From positions 1-5,740 of the forward strand of contig JADFJY010000070.1 of NCBI GenBank assembly GCA_022565935.1: a stretch of DNA of 5,740 nucleotides. The letters are read 5' to 3'. Made by a program: the position numbers and the translations under genes. Positions within the stretch are counted from its first letter, which is position 1. Each line of letters starts with the position of its first letter. Under the pieces are notes generated by a model, which was not told the DNA's origin, ran no database searches, and saw nothing but the letters and a program-made list of their open reading frames with translations. Below, in pieces: positions 1-5,388 of the stretch. The stretch comes from Nitrososphaerota archaeon (lineage in GTDB: Archaea; Thermoproteota; Nitrososphaeria; Nitrososphaerales; Nitrosopumilaceae).

Positions 1-150
1 ATCTCAGGTTTTGCCATCATTGTGCGCCATATTGGATTTTTTTCTGTTCCGTTGCCAATCATCTCTGATTATCTATCTCCAGATCACATTTCCTGTATGG
101 AGGGAGGAGTTTCCTCTGCCGTAGCAGCGTGTCGTGCTCCAGCTCACATA
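1..150 (-). ncRNA. rnpB: RNase P RNA (archaeal type), 5' half, cut by the window edge
   Basis: This is the catalytic RNA of ribonuclease P, which removes 5' leaders from pre-tRNAs. Read on the minus strand, it shows the P3-like hairpin CUGC-UACG-GCAG (127 to 116, a UNCG loop). This runs directly into the universally conserved AGAGGAAACUCC segment (117-106), the P4/CR-I region of RNase P. Next come a two-part stem, CUCCA (102-98) pairing with UGGAG (81-77) around an ACA/UGU hairpin (96-86), and a hairpin AAUCA-GAGA-UGAUU with a GNRA loop (70-57). The stretch GGAACAGAAA (50-41) matches the conserved ACAGAAA region. The order and spacing of these elements fit archaeal RNase P. The 3' half, with the P4 partner strand and the P1 closing strand, lies beyond base 1. 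The 5' end is uncertain; about 147-150 leaves room for P1 and P2. Local GC (27 of 60 at 61-120) is well above the neighbouring genes, as is usual for structured RNA in AT-rich archaea. It lies about 30 bases downstream of the methyltransferase stop and may be co-transcribed with it. Confidence 0.88.
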
Positions 151-180
151 GCAATAATATATCGTTCTTGAATTTGAGTT

Positions 181-810
181 TTACTTTTTATGTTTTTTAC
201 CTGTTATGAACAAAGTCCCAAATTCTCTTTTCCATTTCTTTTTGTTTTTTGAGTCTTTGATATGTTTTGTTTTCACTTGAAATCCTGCATTTTTAAAAAA
301 TTCCTTCCACTCTTTTTTTGAATGTAAATGCATTTGTATTTTCATAACATTTGCCCATCTTGCAGTTGCCTTGTTCTCTGTGTAAAAGTCTGTTCCACAG
401 AAAAATTCTCCACCCGATTTTAGCAATTTATATATTTTTTCAAGTGCTACTTCAATTGAATCTGCATAGTAAAGTGACTCCATTGAAAAAATAAAATCAA
501 ACTTTCCTTTGTAATCCCAATATTCAATATCCGTATGAAAAAATTCCTCTTTTTTATTACTCCTCTTCTTTTTCGCTTGAATGATCATCTTATTGCTTAT
601 GTCAATACCTATTGATTTTTTACAATTATTTTCTTTTGCAATTTTTCTTACAACCCATCCATTCCCACATCCAACATCAAGAAATGTAAATGGTTCATCA
701 AATGTTATTGTTTGGAAAAATTTTGTGACATTATTTCTATGCTCGTTTTCCATTAATTCTGCTCTGCCATTTTGGGCCCATTTATCAAAAGTTTTTTTAA
801 TACCATTCAT
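181..810 (-). CDS. Class I SAM-dependent methyltransferase, substrate unknown
   Basis: This 209-residue soluble protein has a clear Rossmann-type methyltransferase core. Motif I is LDVGCGNGW (residues 44-52), which forms the SAM-binding glycine loop. GIDIS follows (68-72), where D70 would bind the ribose hydroxyls. D94 (HTDIE) is the likely adenine-side acidic residue. The motif IV region is FDFIFSMESLYY (104-115) and the post-motif is LLKSGGEFF (129-137). This matches the methyltransferase type 11/12 families, which act on small molecules, lipids or proteins; nothing in the sequence fixes the substrate. The C-terminal third has the usual cap (W-A-N-V-M-K, then EFFKNAGFQV) and ends in a lysine-rich tail. 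There is no signal peptide or membrane segment. The ATG at 810 is preferred because a TATA element (835-840 on this strand) lies about 25 bases upstream, which predicts a leaderless mRNA. It is divergent from the zinc protein at 922, and RNase P RNA follows just downstream. The family call is firm; the function is open. Confidence 0.9.
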   Translation of the reverse strand: MNGIKKTFDKWAQNGRAELMENEHRNNVTKFFQTITFDEPFTFLDVGCGNGWVVRKIAKENNCKKSIGIDISNKMIIQAKKKRSNKKEEFFHTDIEYWDYKGKFDFIFSMESLYYADSIEVALEKIYKLLKSGGEFFCGTDFYTENKATARWANVMKIQMHLHSKKEWKEFFKNAGFQVKTKHIKDSKNKKKWKREFGTLFITGKKHKK

Positions 811-831
811 GTTTTTTAGTTTTTTTTATTT

Positions 832-842
832 CCATTATAATC
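832..842 (-). promoter_or_regulatory. TATA-box promoter of the methyltransferase gene
   Basis: On the minus strand the sequence reads GATTATAATGG, with TTATAA at 840-835. Its inner edge is about 25 bases from the ATG at 810. That spacing puts the transcription start at or next to the start codon, as expected for leaderless archaeal genes. An A-rich stretch with no Shine-Dalgarno site fills the gap. The element is inferred from position and composition only. Confidence 0.5.
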
Positions 843-883
843 TTCGTCTTACTGATCTTTAAGATGAACGACTTCTACGTGTT

Positions 884-893
884 GCTTATATCC
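884..893 (+). promoter_or_regulatory. Candidate TATA box of the zinc-protein gene
   Basis: The plus strand reads GCTTATATCC, about 30-35 bases before the TTG start at 922. That would give a very short leader or none. No Shine-Dalgarno motif precedes the TTG. The match is weaker than the other TATA boxes in the window because the T/A run is short. Confidence 0.35.
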
Positions 894-921
894 AATTTTG
901 ATTAATTTGATTTGAAAAGAA

Positions 922-1134
922 TTGCCTGATGAATCATGTCGAAATTGTGGTGGAAAACTAATTGATAATACAAAATGTTTTCACTGCATGAAGCCAAATA
1001 GTATGATTTGTATGGAATGTGCACTTTGTACAATAGAACAATTTCATTCAAATTGCATATCTAAGAATACTCAAACCTACTCTGTGCAGACAATCAAATC
1101 AAACAATTACTCTTTGGTAATTGCTCTGGCATGA
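922..1134 (+). CDS. Small Cys-rich zinc-ribbon protein, function unknown
   Basis: This 70-residue protein has three Cys pairs typical of zinc binding. CRNC (C6, C9) and CFHC (C19, C22) would make one four-Cys zinc ribbon. CMEC-ALC (C30, C33, C36) with H42 and C45 (HSNC) could make a second site. The last 25 residues are polar (TQTYSVQTIKSNN) and then mildly hydrophobic, with no metal ligands. The start is TTG at 922, because an in-frame TGA at 913 blocks any longer N-terminus and the first Cys pair follows at once; no in-frame ATG lies upstream of it. Such tiny zinc proteins are common in thaumarchaea and may bind nucleic acid or partner proteins, but nothing here shows which. It is divergent from the methyltransferase and is followed by 66 bases before the large secreted-protein gene. 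Regular Cys spacing makes it likely to be real despite its size. Confidence 0.7.
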   Translation: MPDESCRNCGGKLIDNTKCFHCMKPNSMICMECALCTIEQFHSNCISKNTQTYSVQTIKSNNYSLVIALA

Positions 1135-1173
1135 TTATGTATAATTAGACATTTTCTAGTATCATAGCTACCC

Positions 1174-1187
1174 AAATCTTAAGTAAG
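1174..1187 (+). promoter_or_regulatory. Candidate promoter of the large secreted-protein gene
   Basis: The A/T-rich box AAATCTTAAGTAAG lies 25-35 bases before GTG 1210 and 15-25 bases before TTG 1201. The core CTTAAGTA resembles archaeal TATA elements, though not perfectly. The spacing favours transcription beginning between the two candidate starts, which would make GTG 1210 the natural leaderless start. This is inference from spacing only. Confidence 0.3.
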
Positions 1188-1200
1188 ATCGGCGTAGATT

Positions 1201-4167
1201 TTGATCCTTGTGAGACAAATTCCTGTTGTTTTGAGCATGATTGTTATTCTTTTGATGCCTGTATATGCTTCTGCTCAAAGTTCTGATAGGATCACAATTC
1301 TTGAAAACTTTGGTGATTATGATCAAGGTGAACCACTATTCATTTTTGGTCAAGTTGCAAATATTTTAGATGATTCTTTTCTGATAATGCAAATTATTAA
1401 TCCTCGTGGTGATCTATGTCAAATTCAACAACTCACACCATTAGCAAACGGTGTTTTTATCACAGATGTGATTCCACTAAAAGGTAGAATTTGCGGTTTT
1501 TCTGGTGAATATGAAATAAAACTGTTCTATGGTGACTATTCAAAATCTACTGTCTTCAATATCTCTTCTGATTATTTTTATGATTCAAACATTGATCAAA
1601 AAATTTCTTTAGCACAAAATTTGGTATCCAACCATGCATCATTAATTAGTGAAACATTTGATATTTCTTCGCCAATATCCAATCAAACCTCTAATAATTT
1701 GTCTGAGTTGGAATCTACTTTTGTTGATTTGTGGAGTGAATTTTTTGTAGATGATTTTATTGTTGAAATTAAACCATTGATCAGACCTGCAGTAACTTCT
1801 TCCTTAGATTCTGTGCAACAATTATTAGATAAAGATGAGATATCTTTTGATATTGCAAAATCTATTGATAAAATAATTTTTGCAGCTGTATTTTATTATG
1901 AAATTGGTGATAAAACTAAAGCTGTTAATTTGTTGGCTGATGCCTTTGTTGATATTAGGAATGTTAATCCCGAAAAGGTCTCTAATCCAAGAACTCCAAC
2001 TTTTGATGAACTAGAAGAAACGTTGCTGAATTTGATGAAAAAATCTAATACAATAATGAGCAGAGATGTGAAACATGAAATTGGATTTATCTTTGCTAGA
2101 GGAACTGCTCCTATTTACTCTGATGAAATTACTCAACTCATTGACATACTTTCAAAATCAAGATATCTTGATATAGTCTCCAGAAAACAAAGTGATCTTT
2201 ATAGACTAGTCCAAAATGATTGGGAATCCCTCAAACCTTCTTTAATGAATACAGGCTCAATTGAAGAATTAATTGAAAAAAATGTACGTGTATCTGAATT
2301 ACACAAATCATCTATTCTTTTACGAGAATTAGATGGAGTTGAGAGATTCATTTCTTCTGATTCTAAAGAAAATAATGTTCTTGCAAATATGATCATGCCT
2401 GATTGGAATAATTTGAAATCTAATTTGGCATTAGCAACTTCCGTTGAGGATATTTTAGAATCAGAATCAGAAATCCACCAAATGACTCAGATTATAGATA
2501 TTTCATCAAGAATTAGTAAGAGTGTTGAGATTTCACTAGCAACTGGTGCTGATTCTAGTCTTGTATCTGATTGGAAATTTCTTTTAGAAAGAGTTGAAAA
2601 TGCCAAATCAGTAGGTGAGATTTTAGAAATTGTTTCAGAGTTTGATCAATCAATGACTGAATTAAGAGAGAAAAGAAATCCTTTGGTAGTTTTAGAATTT
2701 CAATACAAGACTATGAAAAAGAAAGCTGAACTTCAAGCAGACTATGAAAATCTATTTTTAATTGATAATGCCTTGAAAATTTTAGGTACTGCCAAACAAA
2801 TGGAGTCTGGTAATCCCTCTATTATGCGAATTGATAGAATTGAAGTTTTATTAACATGGGTCAGTGAAAAGGCACCTCAAATTAAAACAGATTTGGATTC
2901 TTATAATAAAGACTCTTTCAAAATTCGTGCAAGTGATGTATTACAAAGAGCAAAATCTCTTGAAAATTTAGTTGAACTGAGTTTGACTAAGAACCGTTTC
3001 TTGCCAAACTATATTGAATTTACTGAAAAATTTAATGAAAAAATTGATAATGTGAGAGATCTAGTAATCAAAAATGATCTTGATCAAGCAGATGAACTAG
3101 TTCGTAATTTGTTTGATGAATGGACTCTTGTATCCGAAGCATATTCTAATGATCCTCATGGTTCTGATGTTGGATACACTGTAGATGAAATAAAACGAAT
3201 TGATTTTCGTAAAAAACTAGAGGCATTTTCAAACATGGTATCTACTTTCTATAACAATGAATTTTCTGTACATGTTGATGATTATAACCAAATGATGGAC
3301 GATGCATATGAGTTAATTGATATTGCAAACTTTGTTGATACTGAATCTAAGATCTTTGAAATTGGTAGTTATCTTAGTGAATATTTGGTTTTAGATAATC
3401 CTAAAATTATTTATGATATCTCATTTGATGCTGAAAAAGATATTTGGATTATCAAAGGTGCTACTGACAAACCAATATCTGATAGACGAGAAAATTTGTA
3501 TGTCACTATTTACAATATGGATGGTAGTACTCATAGTAGTTTGAAATTTACTGATACTAAGCAGGGCAACTTTTACACTCAATGGGTTGCACCTACAGAA
3601 CCTGGTCTTTATGTAGTTATGTTACAATATCAGAATTCAAAGGCCTCACAGATCGTTCATGTTGAGGCCAAGTTTGATTACAAATACAGTAAATCTGATC
3701 TGAATATGGTTGATCTAGCACGTGAATTTGAAGAATTAAAGTCATTTGCAAAAGAATTTGGTGGAGATAGTTTTAACGAAAATCCTCGATTTGCATCTGT
3801 CATTAATGAAATCAAATTTGGTTTTACTGATAGAAATGCTGAAAGTGTTGATGATAATCTAAATGAACTCAAGACAATTATTGAAAGATACCTTCCTGTA
3901 AGATCTCGTGCAGCAGTAATTGAAGCAATCTATGACGATGATAAATTGATAATATCTGGTGCTGTTCAAAAGACTATTGCATTTAGAGAAGATCTTTTTG
4001 TTGATGTCTATGATCAGAAAGGAAATCTAATAGAAGAAATTGCATTAAAAGACAATTCTTCTGGATTATTTACTGAAGTATTGTTACAACCATTTGAATC
4101 TGGGGTTTATGTAGTTCAGTTACAATATCATGATGTGATAGTTACTGACTTTTTTAATGTAAGATGA
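1201..4167 (+). CDS. Large secreted protein with three Ig-like domains and helical repeats
   Basis: I do not recognise a named family. Numbered from TTG 1201 the product is 988 residues. A Sec signal peptide covers residues 4-25: Arg5, a hydrophobic core, then an A-x-A site (YASA|Q). GTG 1210 (residue 4) is an equally good or better start, giving MRQIP. Mature regions are: (1) an Ig-like beta domain, about 30-122, holding the only two Cys of the protein (C73, C98), a likely disulfide; (2) a long acidic, mainly alpha-helical middle, about 130-730, with a motif DW-x2-L-x4-L-x4-S-I/V-x2-I/L-L/I repeated at W341, W402 and W458; (3) a second Ig-like domain, about 735-823; (4) a helical linker, 823-900; (5) a third Ig-like domain, 901-988, clearly a paralogue of the second (both have GxF-x-T/E and G-L/V-YVV-x-LQY). 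There is no C-terminal membrane anchor or sorting signal, so it is probably secreted or held at the S-layer by protein contacts. A scaffold or adhesion role is inferred only. The gene appears monocistronic. Confidence 0.93.
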   Translation: MILVRQIPVVLSMIVILLMPVYASAQSSDRITILENFGDYDQGEPLFIFGQVANILDDSFLIMQIINPRGDLCQIQQLTPLANGVFITDVIPLKGRICGFSGEYEIKLFYGDYSKSTVFNISSDYFYDSNIDQKISLAQNLVSNHASLISETFDISSPISNQTSNNLSELESTFVDLWSEFFVDDFIVEIKPLIRPAVTSSLDSVQQLLDKDEISFDIAKSIDKIIFAAVFYYEIGDKTKAVNLLADAFVDIRNVNPEKVSNPRTPTFDELEETLLNLMKKSNTIMSRDVKHEIGFIFARGTAPIYSDEITQLIDILSKSRYLDIVSRKQSDLYRLVQNDWESLKPSLMNTGSIEELIEKNVRVSELHKSSILLRELDGVERFISSDSKENNVLANMIMPDWNNLKSNLALATSVEDILESESEIHQMTQIIDISSRISKSVEISLATGADSSLVSDWKFLLERVENAKSVGEILEIVSEFDQSMTELREKRNPLVVLEFQYKTMKKKAELQADYENLFLIDNALKILGTAKQMESGNPSIMRIDRIEVLLTWVSEKAPQIKTDLDSYNKDSFKIRASDVLQRAKSLENLVELSLTKNRFLPNYIEFTEKFNEKIDNVRDLVIKNDLDQADELVRNLFDEWTLVSEAYSNDPHGSDVGYTVDEIKRIDFRKKLEAFSNMVSTFYNNEFSVHVDDYNQMMDDAYELIDIANFVDTESKIFEIGSYLSEYLVLDNPKIIYDISFDAEKDIWIIKGATDKPISDRRENLYVTIYNMDGSTHSSLKFTDTKQGNFYTQWVAPTEPGLYVVMLQYQNSKASQIVHVEAKFDYKYSKSDLNMVDLAREFEELKSFAKEFGGDSFNENPRFASVINEIKFGFTDRNAESVDDNLNELKTIIERYLPVRSRAAVIEAIYDDDKLIISGAVQKTIAFREDLFVDVYDQKGNLIEEIALKDNSSGLFTEVLLQPFESGVYVVQLQYHDVIVTDFFNVR
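2209..2670 (+). repeat. Three helical protein repeats with a conserved DW motif
   Basis: Within the large secreted protein, three copies begin at residues 340, 401 and 457 (W codons at 2221, 2404 and 2572), a period of 61 and 56 residues. Copies read DWESLKPSL, DWNNLKSNL and DWKFLLERV. At the same distance in each follow SIEELIE, SVEDILE and SVGEILE, and then a polar helix. The DNA copies are too diverged to be a recent duplication, so this is an old protein-level repeat, probably a helical-bundle or spectrin-like array. Further degenerate copies may lie either side (for example DEWTLVSEAY near residue 640). Confidence 0.7.
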
Positions 4168-4177
4168 TTATTTTTTT
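4168..4177 (+). terminator. Oligo-T terminator of the secreted-protein gene
   Basis: TTATTTTTTT follows immediately after the TGA stop at 4165-4167, with seven T in a row at 4171-4177. Short T runs on the coding strand are enough for archaeal transcription termination. The same bases form the lysine codons and stop of the convergent reductase gene, so the signal is embedded in coding sequence. Confidence 0.5.
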
Positions 4178-5112
4178 CCTTTCACTAAACTAAAAAGTTG
4201 CCTAACAACAAATTTTGGATGACGTGTTGCTAATTTAATCATGTTTGATAATCCAAAATCTGCTTTAATGAAATCAATAAATTCTTCAGCTTTTAATTCT
4301 TTGATAATATCTAATTCTTTATCCCATTCTTCATCTGATAGACCAATCCATCTATCCTGAACTTTTCCTGCAGATTTAATTTTTGATTCAATCTCTTTTT
4401 TCCAATTTTTTTCGTATGGATAAAGTTCAGACTCATCTGTCTTTCCAGTTTTTATAGCATCTGATGACACTTTTCCTGCTACTCTACCAAATTTTATTGC
4501 ATACCGAATTCCTTCTAAAACTAGTGGATTTGCTTGTCCAGCTGAATCCCCAACAAGTATCAAATTGTTATAGACTGTTTTTCTTGATAGCCCATCATTT
4601 GGAATTAGTCCATAGTGAAATTCTATCGGTGTTATTTTTCCTAGTTTTTTAATTGGACCTAATTTTGATTTCATTAATTCTTCAAGTCTTTGAGTTGGGT
4701 CTACTTTTGATTCTGGTTTTCCTATTCCTACACCAATTCTTACAATGTTGTTTCCTAAAGGAAAAATCCATGCATATCCTGCAGGAGAATATTGTTGTCC
4801 CACCATTAACCACCATGTTTCAGAATCTACTTTCTCTACTTTTGCTTCATATTCTGCTCCTGCACCAAATCTCTTCCATTGAGTTACAAATCCCATTGCT
4901 TTACAAACAGTAGATGGAAATCCGCTTGCGTCAATTACCACTTTGGAATGAAATGTTATCTTTCCATTAGACCCACTTCCTCTAATTCCTACAATGTCTC
5001 CTTTGTCATTTTTGATTACTTCATTAACATTTATTTTGACAAAAATATCTGCACCAGCTTTCTTTGCTTCATTTGCTTTTTCACCAAATAACTTAGATAG
5101 TAAAGTTATTCC
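4168..5112 (-). CDS. Geranylgeranyl reductase-family flavoprotein, N-terminus missing
   Basis: This FAD-dependent reductase family (geranylgeranyl or digeranylgeranylglycerophospholipid reductase) saturates isoprenoid double bonds of archaeal membrane lipids or of related prenyl chains. Evidence, counted from V1 at 4941: VVIDASG (1-7), the mid-domain FAD motif; SPAGYAWIFPLG (52-63), the family's Y-x-W-x-FP substrate-pocket signature; and LVGDSAGQANPLVLEGIRYAI (from about 129), the second FAD motif GD-[AS]-G with the following P and G-I. The frame is open upstream of the GTG at 4941. It gives about 50 more family-like residues (KLFGEKANEAKKAGADIF..., then KITFHSK) and stops at 5113-5115. Credible homology ends near 5095. 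About 308 residues remain against roughly 380-400 for the family, so the N-terminal Rossmann GxGxxG region is absent. GTG 4941 is therefore an internal codon, not a true start. Loss of the N-terminus coincides with a junction to another gene. The C-terminal end is intact and abuts the stop of the secreted-protein gene. Lipid specificity within the family cannot be told. Confidence 0.85.
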   Translation of the reverse strand, partial: GITLLSKLFGEKANEAKKAGADIFVKINVNEVIKNDKGDIVGIRGSGSNGKITFHSKVVIDASGFPSTVCKAMGFVTQWKRFGAGAEYEAKVEKVDSETWWLMVGQQYSPAGYAWIFPLGNNIVRIGVGIGKPESKVDPTQRLEELMKSKLGPIKKLGKITPIEFHYGLIPNDGLSRKTVYNNLILVGDSAGQANPLVLEGIRYAIKFGRVAGKVSSDAIKTGKTDESELYPYEKNWKKEIESKIKSAGKVQDRWIGLSDEEWDKELDIIKELKAEEFIDFIKADFGLSNMIKLATRHPKFVVRQLFSLVKGKK

Positions 5113-5278
5113 TTATGAACAAGGAGGTCTTCCAACACCATTCATGACAAGACTTGTAGATGATACTGGAAATAGCACTCCGGATCGTGCATTCATATCT
5201 TTTGTTGGTCCTGGGTTTGCCGGAGGTTATGTGAGGAAACCAACACAAAGAGAAATTGATTGGTATAGATCTCAATAG
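5095..5278 (+). CDS. C-terminal fragment of an unidentified protein
   Basis: About 60 codons in a plus-strand frame end at TAG 5276-5278. The residues have the look of a real conserved protein end: PYEQGGLPTPFMTRLVDD, then an FVGPGFAGGYV stretch, then REIDWYRSQ at the C-terminus. Glycine-rich turns (GPGFAGG) suggest a nucleotide- or phosphate-handling enzyme, but I cannot name it. The frame is open to 4994, but upstream of about 5095 those codons are the antisense of the reductase gene, so the genuine start is missing. It lies 52 bases ahead of rpoL, which has its own promoter. Composition is like the other archaeal genes (AT-rich, GAT/GAA-rich). It is either a truncated real gene or one side of a chimeric join. 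Confidence 0.6.
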
Positions 5279-5300
5279 AGTTTTCATATTTATGGGAAAA

Positions 5301-5310
5301 CTTTATAAAC
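5301..5310 (+). promoter_or_regulatory. TATA box of rpoL
   Basis: CTTTATAAAC is the best archaeal TATA box in the window, centred about 25 bases before the ATG at 5331. That position predicts a leaderless rpoL transcript starting at or within a base or two of the ATG. It also argues against the earlier in-frame ATG codons at 5256 and 5292, which lie upstream of the box. No Shine-Dalgarno site is present. Confidence 0.65.
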
Positions 5311-5330
5311 AAATTTTGGATTTTTCTTCT

Positions 5331-5388
5331 ATGGAAATTAATGTTTTGAAATCTGAGAAAGATGAACTTGAACTTGAACTTGGGGGGG
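5331..5388 (+). CDS. rpoL: DNA-directed RNA polymerase subunit Rpo11 (L), first codons only
   Basis: The first 17 residues, MEINVLKSEKDELELEL, match the N-terminus of archaeal Rpo11/RpoL. This is the small assembly-platform subunit of RNA polymerase that pairs with Rpo3, equivalent to the bacterial alpha N-terminal domain dimer. The family has the same pattern of a short beta strand (MEI-x-VL), an E-K/E-x-x-x-L turn, and L-E-L-x-[LI]. A normal protein is about 90-95 residues and next has an acidic loop, then a conserved HT-x-x-N-L helix. Here neither appears. After GAACTT repeated three times (5364-5381) comes a run of seven G, and the translation then turns into unrelated sequence (VSMIRHSNLHRT) that ends at TAG 5532. 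The gene is therefore cut at about 5382-5390. The upstream TATA box is intact. Confidence 0.7.

Larger units (their letters stand above)
811..921. promoter_or_regulatory. Divergent promoter region with a small palindrome
   Basis: These 111 bases separate the minus-strand methyltransferase from the plus-strand zinc protein, and must hold both promoters. The two TATA candidates sit at 835-840 (minus) and 884-893 (plus). Between them is the 11-base palindrome ATCTT-T-AAGAT (855-865). It is placed so that a bound regulator could act on both genes, but such a short AT-rich palindrome is expected fairly often by chance. Confidence 0.3.

Noticed and set aside
1..63. Minus-strand open frame beginning MIGNGTEKNPIWRTMMAKPE
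   Set aside because: It lies wholly inside the RNase P RNA, and its bases are accounted for by the GNRA hairpin and the conserved ACAGAAA segment.
4168..4941. Taking GTG 4941 as the true start of the reductase
   Set aside because: The codon lies within the FAD-motif strand VVIDASG, and the frame continues upstream with about 50 family-like residues.
5119..5128. AAGGAGGT-like Shine-Dalgarno sequence
   Set aside because: It is internal to the plus-strand fragment (codons for QGG) and has no start codon at a useful distance; the other genes here appear leaderless.
5256..5330. Longer rpoL start at ATG 5256 or 5292
   Set aside because: The TATA box at 5301-5310 lies downstream of both, and family similarity begins only at the ATG at 5331.
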